DNA of 64,000 bases from Vibrio sp. CB1-14 (GTDB lineage Bacteria; Pseudomonadota; Gammaproteobacteria; Enterobacterales; Vibrionaceae): contig NZ_CP115920.1 in the NCBI RefSeq assembly GCF_040412085.2, positions 2,852,001 through 2,916,000 on the forward strand. Reading direction: 5' to 3'. The stretch's first letter is position 1, and every line of letters begins with the position of its first letter. This document shows, piece by piece, positions 52,565-61,499 of the stretch. The notes beneath the pieces are model-generated. The model ran no database searches and was not told where the DNA came from. It worked only from the letters and a program-made list of their open reading frames with translations. Both the position numbers and the translations under genes were made by a program.

Positions 52565-53656
52565 TTAGTATGGTGAGATATTGGATAGCACTTGAATATG
52601 CACCGTGATTTCCTCACGGTCATGGTACAAGTGCTTCGCTTGCAGCTTGAACTTCACCTTGTTCTCAATCAGGAAGATCTTTAGGTTCTCAATGTCTTGT
52701 AGAACCTCATCATAACGACCTTTCATTGGCAGTTTAAGGTTGAAGATCGTCTCTTTCGCCCAGCCACGAATCAACCACTCACCCATTAACTGTGCAACGC
52801 GAGACGGCTTCTCGATCATGTCACACACCAACCAAGTGACGTTCTTGCGCGGTGGCTCAAACTTAAAGCCATCTTCTTGATGGTGCTTAACTTGACCAGT
52901 TTCCATTAGGCTATCTGCCATCATGCCATTATCAATCGCATGGACGAACATAGAGCGGCGAACCAACTGATACGTCCACCCACCAGGACACGCACCAAGG
53001 TCAACACCCCACATGCCTGATGCTAAGCGCTCATCCCACTCTTCTTTGGGAATGAACACGTGAAATGCTTCTTCTAGCTTTAACGTTGAGCGGCTTGGCG
53101 CATCTGCCGGGAACTTAAGACGTGGAATGCCCATAAAGAACGCAGAGTTGTTGTTCGGGTGAGAGTAACCCACATAACAATGACCCGGTGCGATAAAGCA
53201 GATGTGTAATACCGGCTTTTTAGCATGCTCTTTATTAAACAAGTAACCCTTGCCACGCATCGCTTGACGCACTGGCACGGTAAACTTACGGCAGAACTTG
53301 AGCAGCTCTTTCGCTTCGTTGGTGTCTGGAGTCTCAATACGGATATCGCCACAACGAGGGAAGCCTTCCACTTCATCGAGCGCAGCAAGTAGCGGAGAAA
53401 TGCGATCATCGGATGGCAGAGCTTCAAGCTCGCTAGCAATCGCAAACATTTGACGAGCGAAGATAAGCGATTGGAAATCAATATCGCGGATAAGCCTGTC
53501 CGCATCACCGTCTTGGTAACACTCAAAAATCACGTAGCCTGAGTTGTTTTTGACTCGCGGGAAGCCGAATACCTCTAGGGCTGTCGCTTTGTCTTGAATT
53601 TCGCCTGCACACTCTTTCTCGAACCCAGAGCGGCAATAAAGCATTACCTGTTTCAC
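52565..53656 (-). CDS. rlmM: 23S rRNA C2498 2'-O-ribose methyltransferase
   Basis: A 363-residue methyltransferase: N-terminal THUMP-like domain, then a Rossmann-type domain with the SAM-binding motif [17 protein letters not shown] and the catalytic-region lysine and aspartate context ([21 protein letters not shown]). It modifies C2498 of 23S rRNA. Its ATG overlaps the end of the ygdD gene by four bases, so the two are cotranslated. Confidence 0.97.
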   Translation of the reverse strand: MKQVMLYCRSGFEKECAGEIQDKATALEVFGFPRVKNNSGYVIFECYQDGDADRLIRDIDFQSLIFARQMFAIASELEALPSDDRISPLLAALDEVEGFPRCGDIRIETPDTNEAKELLKFCRKFTVPVRQAMRGKGYLFNKEHAKKPVLHICFIAPGHCYVGYSHPNNNSAFFMGIPRLKFPADAPSRSTLKLEEAFHVFIPKEEWDERLASGMWGVDLGACPGGWTYQLVRRSMFVHAIDNGMMADSLMETGQVKHHQEDGFKFEPPRKNVTWLVCDMIEKPSRVAQLMGEWLIRGWAKETIFNLKLPMKGRYDEVLQDIENLKIFLIENKVKFKLQAKHLYHDREEITVHIQVLSNISPY

Positions 53657-54069
53657 TGATTGACTCCATCTTTGTTTGTTTCGTCAGTCATCTGATATCC
53701 AGCATAAGCGAGGAACCCCCAACCTATCATAAACATCACCCCGCCCAGTGGAGTAATGGGACCAAACCACTTCACTCCTGTTAGCGCTAGGGCGTATAGA
53801 CTACCGCTAAAGAAAAGGATGCCGATGATAAAGCAAATCGCGGCGCGATGAAATGCCTTTTGCGCTTTCTCTGCCCGGCTATGTAATGCAAAAAGCGCAC
53901 ATAACAACAGTGCTAGGGTATGGATAAACTGATAGGTCACACCCGTTTCGAAAACGCCCAGAAGATAAGGCGACAGAAAGCTTTTAAGGCCATGAGCCGC
54001 AAATGCCCCTAGCCCGACACTAAGAAGTCCCGACAACGCAGCAATAATAATGAGTGTACGACTACGCAC
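53653..54069 (-). CDS. ygdD: YgdD-like inner-membrane protein (DUF423)
   Basis: A 138-residue membrane protein with four hydrophobic segments; [17 protein letters not shown] and [10 protein letters not shown]...[13 protein letters not shown] are DUF423 hallmarks. The GTG at 54069 gives an N-terminus that aligns with E. coli YgdD and has GAAGAAG upstream; the ATG at 54087 would add six residues. It overlaps the upstream hydrolase gene and the downstream rlmM gene, forming a compact operon. Function unknown. Confidence 0.88.
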   Translation of the reverse strand: MRSRTLIIIAALSGLLSVGLGAFAAHGLKSFLSPYLLGVFETGVTYQFIHTLALLLCALFALHSRAEKAQKAFHRAAICFIIGILFFSGSLYALALTGVKWFGPITPLGGVMFMIGWGFLAYAGYQMTDETNKDGVNQ

Positions 54070-54700
54070 TGGCTTCTTCCATATCATTGATGCCTTTAAT
54101 AAACAGCGCTAAACGATCGGCGGCCATTTGGCGGTTTTGCGCTTCGGTGAAACCCGACGATTTTCTTGGTTTAAAGCTGTGGTCGCCATCGGGTACAAAG
54201 CTCACTTCGACCTTATCTGAAAGAATAAAGTCTGCAAATTCTTCTTGCTTACCAAAGGTGTCACGCTCACCTTGTAAGATAAGACATGGCTTTGTCATCG
54301 TCGCCAAGTGGTCGCCTTTGAAGTTTTCTGGCTTACCCGGCGGGTGAAAAGGAAAGCCTAAACAGGCAATTGATTTCACTAGTTCGTGCTCAGAGAGCAG
54401 TGACGCCATTCGTCCGCCCATCGACTTGCCACCAATGACAATAGGCGCGCCGTTAGCAACGTGCTCTATTACCTCTGTCATCGCCTCAAGTAGCTTTGGC
54501 GCGCGATCTGGCGGTCGCTTTTTGCCGTCTTCTGCACGTTTCACCATGTAAGGGAAGTTGAACCTGACAACGCGGATACCCTTTGTAGATAAACGAGCAG
54601 CCATATCTTGCATAAAGTCATGCTCCATACCCGCGCCAGCACCATGAGCAAATAAAAACAGCGGACCGCGCTCTGGTCCATCAATAATAAGCTTAGTCAT
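54062..54700 (-). CDS. Alpha/beta hydrolase (KANL3/Tex30-like)
   Basis: A 212-residue cytoplasmic alpha/beta hydrolase. The oxyanion-region LFLFAHGAGAGMEHDFM, nucleophile S93 in GKSMGG, acid in LQGERDTFG and histidine in DGDHSFKPR complete a plausible triad. It resembles the KANL3/Tex30 group (COG3571), whose substrate is not known. It overlaps gcvA by eight bases and the ygdD gene by eight, so it is part of the gcvA-ygdD-rlmM run. Confidence 0.85.
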   Translation of the reverse strand: MTKLIIDGPERGPLFLFAHGAGAGMEHDFMQDMAARLSTKGIRVVRFNFPYMVKRAEDGKKRPPDRAPKLLEAMTEVIEHVANGAPIVIGGKSMGGRMASLLSEHELVKSIACLGFPFHPPGKPENFKGDHLATMTKPCLILQGERDTFGKQEEFADFILSDKVEVSFVPDGDHSFKPRKSSGFTEAQNRQMAADRLALFIKGINDMEEASA

Positions 54701-55601
54701 CTAATAATACCTCTTGCTCACTTTGTGCTTTAGCTAGCATCCAATCTCTGAATGTAGCGATTCGTCCCATGTCGGCCTGTTTATCATGGCACACTACATA
54801 GAACGCATTTTTACTGACCAATACTTCATCAAATGGCGCAATAAGTCGACCAGCATCCAGCTCTGGCTGAGCGAGAACATTATTTCCTAATGCAATGCCT
54901 TGGCCGTGTGCTGCGGCTTGCAGAACCATAGTGGAGTGACTGAAGATCGGACCATGATTGACGTTCACGCCTTCAAGGTTATTTTGTTTAGTAAACTGCT
55001 TCCAGTCTTTACGCGAGGTATCATGCAGCAATGTGTGCTTAGAGAGATCTTCAAGCGTATTGAGTGGTTTAGAGCCGAGCAAAAGAGCGGGGGCACACAA
55101 GGGAACCAAAAACTCTTGATACAGTTTGTCAGCACGCAGTCCCGGCCAGTTGCCGCGACCGTAGTAAATCGCAACGTCAACGTCGTCGGTTAACGACCCT
55201 TCATCCATATCCACCGCTTTAATACGCACATCGATATCAGGCTCTTGCTCATTAAAGTCAGCGAGGCGAGGCACAAGCCACTGAATGGCAAAGCTAGGTG
55301 GTAAGCTGATGGTCAGAGCGCCCTTCTCACTGCGCTCTAGCACCTTATCGGTCGCTTCGGCCAAAGATGTGAAAATATCTTTGATATCAAGAAAGTAGCT
55401 TTGGCCTTCTTCGGTAAGTAGCAACGAGCGATTTCGACGGCGAAACAGCTTTAGACCTAAAAATTCTTCAAGCGCTTTGATTTGATGACTGACTGCCGCT
55501 TGAGTAACAAACAGCTCTTCCGCCGCTCGAGTAAAACTCAAATGGCGCGCGGCGGCCTCAAAAACTTTGAGCGAATTGAGGGGAGGCAAACGTCTCGACA
55601 T
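54693..55601 (-). CDS. gcvA: LysR-type regulator GcvA
   Basis: A 302-residue LysR-type regulator of the glycine cleavage system. The N-terminal helix-turn-helix (LNSLKVFEAAARHLSFTRAAEEL) is followed by the GcvA-like effector domain (LTISLPPSFAIQWLVPRL). Divergent GcvB RNA 90 bp upstream and downstream ygdD-rlmM match the E. coli gcvA locus. The ATG at 55601 gives the usual MSRRLPPLNSL start; a longer frame from 55619 is unlikely. Confidence 0.94.
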   Translation of the reverse strand: MSRRLPPLNSLKVFEAAARHLSFTRAAEELFVTQAAVSHQIKALEEFLGLKLFRRRNRSLLLTEEGQSYFLDIKDIFTSLAEATDKVLERSEKGALTISLPPSFAIQWLVPRLADFNEQEPDIDVRIKAVDMDEGSLTDDVDVAIYYGRGNWPGLRADKLYQEFLVPLCAPALLLGSKPLNTLEDLSKHTLLHDTSRKDWKQFTKQNNLEGVNVNHGPIFSHSTMVLQAAAHGQGIALGNNVLAQPELDAGRLIAPFDEVLVSKNAFYVVCHDKQADMGRIATFRDWMLAKAQSEQEVLLDD

Positions 55602-55654
55602 AACGACTCTCCAATGCATTAGTTTTTTTAATCTGAAACATTATAATTTGTCCA

Positions 55655-55683
55655 TTGCCGAACAGCCAGAGAAATTCTATATT
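55655..55683 (+). promoter_or_regulatory. Promoter of gcvB
   Basis: A -35 TTGCCG (55655-55660) and a -10 TATATT (55678-55683) are separated by exactly 17 bp, placing the transcript start near 55690. GcvA is expected to bind here; no consensus site was assigned. Confidence 0.75.
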
Positions 55684-55689
55684 TCACCC

Positions 55690-55897
55690 CGTAAACGCGA
55701 GTCTGAACGGCTCGGTTCTCTCTAGAACCGATTGACTTGCGCTTGCGATGTTGTGTTTGCAATCTCGATTTTCGAGTTAGGTAGAATTCTACCACCACAC
55801 CTTGGCTAGTTATCCCCTAGTTGATGTGTGTACTTCCTGTATTTTTGACCTGTCTGTCAAATTTTCTTACACCGCCTATATGGCGGTGTTTTTTTAT
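55690..55897 (+). ncRNA. gcvB: GcvB small regulatory RNA
   Basis: A plus-strand RNA of about 207 nt divergent from gcvA, the same place and size as in E. coli. In order: hairpin TCGGTTCT/AGAACCGA (55712-55731); GU-rich targeting region TTGCGATGTTGTGTTTGCAA (55743-55762); hairpin CTCGA/TCGAG (55764-55776); palindrome GGTAGAATTCTACC (55780-55793); conserved boxes ACTTCCTGTA (55832-55841) and CCTGTCTGTC (55849-55858); terminator ACACCGCC/GGCGGTGT (55869-55889) with seven or more T. GcvB works with Hfq to repress many peptide and amino-acid transport mRNAs. Exact ends are inferred. Confidence 0.93.
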
Positions 55898-55935
55898 CTA
55901 AATTTTATTCACTTACTCAGTGATAAATTGTCCCA

Positions 55936-55961
55936 TAAAAAAACGGCCACCCAAGGTGACC
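55936..55961 (-). terminator. Terminator of pgm
   Basis: CGGCCACC and GGTGACCG pair with one mismatch around CAA (55944-55962 region), with seven A on the left giving the minus-strand U-tract. Confidence 0.75.
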
Positions 55962-56014
55962 GCTTTCTATAGTTTTGTTAATAGCTGAGCTAATCGTTTT
56001 TCGTCGGATTAGTC

Positions 56015-57661
56015 TTACAGACCTGCATCAGCAAAGACTTGATTCACAATCTCTTGTGCTTCAGCTTCGATCTGTTTTAGGTGCTCATCACCCTTAAAGC
56101 TTTCGCAGTAGATTTTGTAGATATCTTCTGTGCCTGAAGGACGCGCAGCAAACCAACCATTTGCCGTCGTCACTTTAAGACCGCCGATGGCTGCACCGTT
56201 ACCAGGAGCGTGAGTTAGACGAGCGGTAATCGCATCGCCAGCCAGTGTTTCCGCCGATACCATTTCTGGTGACAACTTCTTAAGTACGTTCTTCTGCTCT
56301 GTATTTGCCACAGCTTGAATACGATTGTACTTAGACTCGCCGTGTTTAGCCGCTAGCTCTTCATAGTACTGCTGTGGGTTCTTACCCGTTACCGCGGTAA
56401 TTTCTGCTGCTAACAGGCAAAGAATGATGCCATCTTTGTCTGTTGACCAAGGCGTACCATCTTTACGAAGGAAAGACGCACCAGCACTCTCTTCACCACC
56501 AAAGCCAAACTCACCGTTATAAAGGCCATCAACAAACCACTTGAAGCCAACTGGCACTTCGCACAGTGTACGGCCAAGGTCAGCAACAACACGGTCAATC
56601 AGTGCACTTGATACCAGCGTCTTGCCCACAGCAACATCATCACGCCATTCGCTGCGATGACGGTATAGGTAATCGATACATACTGCTAGGTAGTGATTCG
56701 GATTCATTAGACCTTTTGGTGTGACGATACCATGACGGTCATAATCTGGGTCATTACCAAATGCCAAATCATAATCATCTTTAAGCGCTAGAAGGCCTGC
56801 CATTGCATATGGCGATGAGCAGTCCATACGAACCACACCATCTTTATCAAGCGACATGAATTGGAACGATGGATCAACGGCTTCACTTACCAAGGTTAGA
56901 TCTAGGTCGTACGCTGCACCAATTTGACGCCAGTAGTCGATGCCTGAACCGCCCAATGGATCAACACCAATCTTAAGGCCTGCTTTTTGAATCGCTTCCA
57001 TATCGATAACGTTGACTAGGTCATCAATATAAGGCTTCACCAAGTCACGCTCTTCAAACAAATCATCCGCTTTAGCAACCGCGATAGGTAGACGCTTCAC
57101 ATCTTTCATCTCGTTGCTGATGATTTCGTTAGCACGATCTTCAATCGCTTGAGTGAGCTCTGCTTCAGCAGGACCACCGTGAGTTGGGTTGTATTTGATA
57201 CCACCATCTTGCGGTGGATTGTGCGAAGGTGTGATCACAATGCCATCGGCTTTTTTATCGCTCATTAGATTGTGCGTTAAAATCGCATGTGAGATACCTG
57301 GTGTTGGCGTGTAGCCGTTATCTACTTGCGCAATAACATGAACACCATTCGCAACCAATACTTCAACCACAGTCGCGAACGCTGGCTCAGACAAGGCGTG
57401 GGTATCTTTACCCACAAACAGTGAGCCTGTCGTGCCTTTCTCTGCGCGCACTTCTGCTACCGCTTGTGCAATAGCAAGAATGTGGTTTTCGTTAAACGTC
57501 GCTTTGTCCGCGCTGCCGCGGTGACCAGAGGTGCCAAACTGAACACTTTGTGCCGTGTTATCCGCTTCTGGTTGAATTAGGAAATAATTGGATACTAGCG
57601 CTGGAATGTTATGAAGGTCTTGTTGCAAAGCCTTCTGGCCCGCGCGTGGGTGTATAGCCAT
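56015..57661 (-). CDS. pgm: Phosphoglucomutase
   Basis: A 548-residue alpha-D-phosphohexomutase that interconverts glucose 1- and 6-phosphate, feeding UDP-glucose, glycogen and LPS synthesis. The phosphoserine is S146 in TPSHNPP, the metal loop is DPDYDRHG, and the sugar loop GGEESAG and phosphate loop RPSGTED are present. It follows seqA on the same strand, as in E. coli, but a terminator lies between. Confidence 0.97.
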   Translation of the reverse strand: MAIHPRAGQKALQQDLHNIPALVSNYFLIQPEADNTAQSVQFGTSGHRGSADKATFNENHILAIAQAVAEVRAEKGTTGSLFVGKDTHALSEPAFATVVEVLVANGVHVIAQVDNGYTPTPGISHAILTHNLMSDKKADGIVITPSHNPPQDGGIKYNPTHGGPAEAELTQAIEDRANEIISNEMKDVKRLPIAVAKADDLFEERDLVKPYIDDLVNVIDMEAIQKAGLKIGVDPLGGSGIDYWRQIGAAYDLDLTLVSEAVDPSFQFMSLDKDGVVRMDCSSPYAMAGLLALKDDYDLAFGNDPDYDRHGIVTPKGLMNPNHYLAVCIDYLYRHRSEWRDDVAVGKTLVSSALIDRVVADLGRTLCEVPVGFKWFVDGLYNGEFGFGGEESAGASFLRKDGTPWSTDKDGIILCLLAAEITAVTGKNPQQYYEELAAKHGESKYNRIQAVANTEQKNVLKKLSPEMVSAETLAGDAITARLTHAPGNGAAIGGLKVTTANGWFAARPSGTEDIYKIYCESFKGDEHLKQIEAEAQEIVNQVFADAGL

Positions 57662-57693
57662 AACTGACGTCCTTTCAAATTTAAGCTTAAAAA

Positions 57694-57741
57694 TACAAAA
57701 AACCTCATAATACTCGTTTAAGTTTGAACATTATGAGGTTT
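57694..57741 (-). terminator. Terminator of seqA
   Basis: AAACCTCATAAT (57700-57711) pairs with ATTATGAGGTTT (57730-57741), twelve bases without mismatch. The A-rich left flank gives TTTTTTGTATTTTT on the minus strand. Confidence 0.88.
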
Positions 57742-57753
57742 AAATCGAAAATC

Positions 57754-58284
57754 TTAGATAGAAGCCGTGACTTTCTCGATGAGCTCAGCGGGGAACTCCA
57801 TCATGGTCATCACCTGTTCGACCATCTGCCTTTTGCGGCTAGTATTGGTGTTGGTAATCACCCAAAGCGGCGTATTTGGAATGGCTTTTGGCTTGGTCGT
57901 ATTACCGCTTTCTAGTAGCGTCGCTTCATTGTTTGCGAAGTAGACTCGCTTGCGGCCTTTTACTTGTGTCGCCTCAGAAAAGCTTTCTGGGTTCAAGCGA
58001 TGCAACGTAGATAGCACCAGCATAAAGCGATCAATGGCTTTTTTCAGTCCAGCGAATTCGTCAGAAATCAGTAGAGAGCGCATCTCTTTTACTGAATCAA
58101 CGGTTTCTGCTTTTGGTGCCTGTTTACTCACGACAATCGTCTTAGCGGCAGCGGGCCTCTGTTCCGTCTCGGCTGCATCTACCTTTAATAAACGTCGTAA
58201 GATATCTGAAGCACTTTCGCCAATGTGGTGGGTCTGGCTTGCAATGTAACGGTATAGATCCTCATCAACCTCAATTGTTTTCAT
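57754..58284 (-). CDS. seqA: Negative regulator of replication initiation SeqA
   Basis: A 176-residue protein that binds hemimethylated GATC pairs, sequesters oriC and organises new DNA behind the fork. The N-terminal oligomerisation domain MKTIEVDEDLYRYIASQTHH and the C-terminal DNA-binding domain (GRKRVYFANNEATLLESG, IPNTPLWVITNTNT) are clear. The ATG at 58284 is right; the open frame reaches 58419 but would overlap ybfF and add an unrelated leader. It is divergent from ybfF, as in E. coli. Confidence 0.96.
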   Translation of the reverse strand: MKTIEVDEDLYRYIASQTHHIGESASDILRRLLKVDAAETEQRPAAAKTIVVSKQAPKAETVDSVKEMRSLLISDEFAGLKKAIDRFMLVLSTLHRLNPESFSEATQVKGRKRVYFANNEATLLESGNTTKPKAIPNTPLWVITNTNTSRKRQMVEQVMTMMEFPAELIEKVTASI

Positions 58285-58376
58285 TCGCTTTTCACAATCT
58301 CTATGTTTAAACTCTGGATGATTATAACGAGTTCCGCGATGAACCTCCACGTTAAACACATCACGAATAACAGAAA

Positions 58377-59135
58377 ATGTCAGCTTTATTAAACTACAAA
58401 AGAGAAGGTCAAGGTACACCAGTCGTTCTAATCCATGGACTGTTTGGTGACTTGAATAATCTTGGCGTGCTCGCCAGAGAACTGAAACAGGATCATGATG
58501 TCATTAGTGTTGATCTCAGAAATCATGGTCGCTCATTTCATAGTAACGATCACGATTATGCATTAATGGCGAGTGATATCATCACGTTACTAGAAGATCT
58601 CAACGTCGAAAGGCCTATTATTATCGGCCACTCAATGGGCGGCAAAGTCGCCATGAAACTGTGTGACTTTGATTACCCGATTGAGAAGCTTGTGGTGATG
58701 GACATGTCCCCAGTTAAATACACCATCCGCCGTCACGATAATGTGCTCGCCGGCCTCAACGCAGTCTGTCAGCAAACTCCGAAGACTCGCGTCGACGCCA
58801 TGGCAGTCATGAGTGAACATATTGAAATAGAGGGCGTGCGTCAGTTCTTGGGTAAGTCACTATACAATGCAGGTGAGCATATGGAGTGGCGCTTTAACCT
58901 TAAAGGGTTGGAGAAAAATTACTGGAACATTCTAGACTGGCAGCCAATCAGCAAAACCGACACACCCGTTTTGTTTCTTAAAGGTGCGGATTCCGATTAC
59001 CTGCAAGTCGATCATCAAGCACAAGTACAACAGCAGTTTGCGCAAGTTAAGGTGCACATTGTTGCCAATACCGGACACTGGCTGCATGCAGAAAAGCCTA
59101 ACGAAGTGCTACGTGCGATACGCAAATTCATTTAA
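58377..59135 (+). CDS. ybfF: Alpha/beta-fold esterase YbfF
   Basis: A 252-residue cytoplasmic esterase. The nucleophile S86 lies in IGHSMGG, the histidine is in TGHWLHAEKP, and HGLFGDLNNLG forms the oxyanion region. E. coli YbfF acts on acyl esters, including acyl-CoA analogues, in vitro; the natural substrate is not settled. Its place beside seqA matches E. coli. Confidence 0.93.
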   Translation: MSALLNYKREGQGTPVVLIHGLFGDLNNLGVLARELKQDHDVISVDLRNHGRSFHSNDHDYALMASDIITLLEDLNVERPIIIGHSMGGKVAMKLCDFDYPIEKLVVMDMSPVKYTIRRHDNVLAGLNAVCQQTPKTRVDAMAVMSEHIEIEGVRQFLGKSLYNAGEHMEWRFNLKGLEKNYWNILDWQPISKTDTPVLFLKGADSDYLQVDHQAQVQQQFAQVKVHIVANTGHWLHAEKPNEVLRAIRKFI

Positions 59136-59233
59136 TTTTGACCTACATCGTAAGCAGGTTGATTTCCATGGATTAACTTTACCGAGCAACAATGGTATAG
59201 TTCCGCGCAAGCATATTGGCACAAAGGAATACC

Positions 59234-59455
59234 ATGCTTTACGACTATATAGATAAACTCGAGTCCATTGGTTTGGATCTGTTGTTTGCATCGATCTTTT
59301 TTCTGATCGGCATGGCAATCAAAGATGTACTAAAACAAGGCAATGTCCCGGTGTTTGGTCGACGTATTGTGTGGCTTGTACTGTTCTTAGGCTGTGCAGG
59401 TTTTGTCGCGAAAGGCATTATTCAGCTAAGCTGGGAAGGTACAGGACTAGGCTAA
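59234..59455 (+). CDS. DUF2788 small membrane protein
   Basis: A 73-residue protein with two hydrophobic helices (LLFASIFFLIGMAIKDVL and VWLVLFLGCAGFVAKGIIQ), fitting DUF2788 (PF10981). Function unknown. AAAGGA lies before the ATG at 59234, favouring it over a frame from 59216. It stands between ybfF and fldA, 50 bp before the latter. Confidence 0.82.
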   Translation: MLYDYIDKLESIGLDLLFASIFFLIGMAIKDVLKQGNVPVFGRRIVWLVLFLGCAGFVAKGIIQLSWEGTGLG

Positions 59456-59505
59456 TTACCTCCATTCCTGAGTCCAACGAAGACAGATAAAAAGGTACTG
59501 AATTT

Positions 59506-60039
59506 ATGGCAAGTGTAGGTCTATTCTTTGGTAGCGATACTGGCAACACAGAAGCTATTGCAAAGATGATCCAAAAACAATTGGGTAAACAGCTCGTTCA
59601 CGTTCAAGACATTGCTAAAAGCAGCAAAGAAGACATCGACAACTTCGATCTTCTTCTACTTGGCATCCCAACTTGGTACTACGGCGAAGCACAAGCAGAT
59701 TGGGATGACTTCTTCCCAGAACTTGAAGGCATCGACTTCTCAACTAAGCTAGTAGCTATTTTTGGCTGTGGTGACCAAGAAGATTACGCAGAGTATTTCT
59801 GTGATGCGATGGGCACAGTGCGTGACATCGTTGAAGCGAAAGGCGGCACGATCATCGGCTACACACCAACTGAAGGTTACGAGTTTGAAGCATCTAAAGC
59901 GCTAGTTGAGGGTGATGAATCTCAATTTGTTGGTCTATGTATCGATGAAGATCGCCAGCCAGAGCTTACTGACGAACGCGTATCAAACTGGACTAAGCAG
60001 ATTTACGAAGAGATGTGCCTAGCTGAGCTAGAAGACTAA
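59506..60039 (+). CDS. fldA: Flavodoxin
   Basis: A 177-residue long-chain flavodoxin that carries electrons with FMN for radical SAM and other reductive enzymes such as LipA and methionine synthase. The FMN phosphate loop is FFGSDTGNTEAIAKMI and the flavin-stacking region is GIPTWYYGEAQADWDDF. It precedes fur by one minus-strand gene; in E. coli fldA and fur are neighbours. Confidence 0.97.
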   Translation: MASVGLFFGSDTGNTEAIAKMIQKQLGKQLVHVQDIAKSSKEDIDNFDLLLLGIPTWYYGEAQADWDDFFPELEGIDFSTKLVAIFGCGDQEDYAEYFCDAMGTVRDIVEAKGGTIIGYTPTEGYEFEASKALVEGDESQFVGLCIDEDRQPELTDERVSNWTKQIYEEMCLAELED

Positions 60040-60051
60040 TCTCTACGCTTT

Positions 60052-60080
60052 AAAAAAACCTCCTAACGGAGGTTTTTTTG
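60052..60080. terminator. Terminator of fldA
   Basis: ACCTCC and GGAGGT stem (60058-60073) with TAAC loop, flanked by seven A and seven T, so it also serves the convergent DUF4442 gene. Confidence 0.93.
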
Positions 60081-60111
60081 TATCTGAATATGGCAACAAC
60101 AAACCTTACGT

Positions 60112-60624
60112 CTAGGCATTAACCGACTCTGACTCCACATCCCGGAACTGCGCCTTTTTACGAATGTAGAGCTTACGCTGGATAGTCGACACTATCTCAC
60201 CTTTGTCATTTTGAATATGACTGACAAACTCAGGAAAACACTTCTCACCTGTCTGAGTGCTCTTCAAAATGTCCTCTAGCATATCTTGGCTAATGACAAA
60301 CTCTGCCCGCAAATCAGAAAACCCCGGCTTAATGAAGTCAATGCTCGCTTCCTTATCCCAAACATAATATTGCTCACGTAAAATCCCCATTAACATCAAT
60401 GAGTAAATAGGATCCGTCATTGAAAAAATGCTGCCACCAAACTGAGAACGATTGGCGTTTTTGTTCCACCATCGCAATTTCAAACGCACTTTGACACTGC
60501 GAAAATCATCACTGATCTCCTCTATACGGATGCCCGCTCCCCAAAAAGGTGGCCAGATGTTCAGCGCGAACTTAACGTACTTAGGTTTGTATATTTTGGC
60601 GAGTCGTTTATCCATCTGATTCAT
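60112..60624 (-). CDS. DUF4442 hotdog-fold protein, thioesterase-like
   Basis: A 170-residue cytoplasmic protein that follows the DUF4442 family (PF14539): FALNIWPPFWGAGIRIEEIS, VRLKLRWWNKNANRSQFGGSIFSMTDPIY and ASIDFIKPG. The NRSQFGGSIF segment resembles the central helix of hotdog thioesterases, but the substrate is unknown. The start may be the ATG at 60624 or the one at 60615. It is inserted between fldA and fur on the opposite strand. Confidence 0.8.
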   Translation of the reverse strand: MNQMDKRLAKIYKPKYVKFALNIWPPFWGAGIRIEEISDDFRSVKVRLKLRWWNKNANRSQFGGSIFSMTDPIYSLMLMGILREQYYVWDKEASIDFIKPGFSDLRAEFVISQDMLEDILKSTQTGEKCFPEFVSHIQNDKGEIVSTIQRKLYIRKKAQFRDVESESVNA

Positions 60625-60816
60625 CCATTACTGCAAGTCCATTAAATGTAAACAGATTGTAACTGGTCAGACGTGTTTGTAAAGTGACACAGTTCCACTT
60701 CTATGTTAATAGTTAGTAACCCTTTGAACTTCACGGTTTATTGTTACGCGCTAGTACCCTATAATGGACGGATACATGAAATCTGTTTATTGCTGCAGAT
60801 CATCACAGGAAAGTTT

Positions 60817-61263
60817 ATGTCAGACAATAACAAGGCACTTAAGGACGCGGGACTGAAGGTCACGTTGCCTCGACTAAAAATTTTAGAAGTACTGCAGAAG
60901 CCAGAGTACCAACACATTAGCGCAGAAGACTTGTATAAAAAGCTTATCGACCTTGGCGAAGAGATCGGTCTAGCGACAGTTTATCGCGTACTTAACCAAT
61001 TTGATGATGCTGGCATTGTTACTCGCCACCACTTTGAAGGTGGTAAGTCAGTATTTGAACTATCAACTCAACATCACCACGACCATCTAGTCTGCCTAGA
61101 CTGTGGTGAAGTGATTGAATTCTCTGATGACCTTATCGAGACTCGTCAGCAAGAGATCGCAGCGAAATACAACATTGAGCTGACTAACCACAGCTTATAC
61201 CTATATGGTAAGTGTATTGGCGGTGCGTGTAAGACTGACCCTAAGGCACATAAGCCTAAGTAA
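60817..61263 (+). CDS. fur: Ferric uptake regulator
   Basis: A 148-residue Fe(II)-dependent repressor of iron uptake genes. It begins MSDNNKALKDAGLKVTLPRLK, has the winged helix LATVYRVLNQFDDAGIV, the metal-binding HHHDHLVCLDC (H86-C96) and a C-terminal CIGGAC pair. AGGAAAG precedes the ATG at 60817. The frame upstream to 60703 is non-coding leader. It is followed by a strong terminator. Confidence 0.97.
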   Translation: MSDNNKALKDAGLKVTLPRLKILEVLQKPEYQHISAEDLYKKLIDLGEEIGLATVYRVLNQFDDAGIVTRHHFEGGKSVFELSTQHHHDHLVCLDCGEVIEFSDDLIETRQQEIAAKYNIELTNHSLYLYGKCIGGACKTDPKAHKPK

Positions 61264-61278
61264 GTCTTTATTTTGATA

Positions 61279-61306
61279 CAAAAACCAGCCTAATGGCTGG
61301 TTTTTG
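61279..61306 (+). terminator. Terminator of fur
   Basis: AAAAACCAGCC (61280-61290), TAAT, GGCTGGTTTTT (61295-61305). Confidence 0.93.
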
Positions 61307-61335
61307 TGGGTTGGGTTTGGTGAGTGCTGTTTTTT

Positions 61336-61478
61336 ACCCCTCCTAGCCTCCCGGCTACGCGCCCCGCTTTTAAGGGGAGGGACTATAGGCTCGCTGCGCA
61401 TCGCCTTATAAAAAGTGCAATGTTACGTTAGTAACGAGCAGTGGTTCTCCCCCTTAATAAGGGGGAGTTAGAGGGAGT
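61336..61478. repeat. Hairpin-rich dispersed repeat, copy 2
   Basis: A 143-bp element between convergent fur and glnS, sharing its ends and its core (GCATCGCCTTA, GTGCAATGTTACGT, AGTAACGAGCA) with copy 1 at 35517-35662 in the same orientation. Here the left arm carries the GC-rich CGGCTACGCGCCCCG segment, while copy 1 has its reverse complement in the right arm. The right arm of this copy is the simple CTCCCCCTTA/TAAGGGGGAG hairpin. It has no coding capacity. Confidence 0.85.
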
Positions 61479-61499
61479 AAGCTCTACAAGCTCTTAAAC

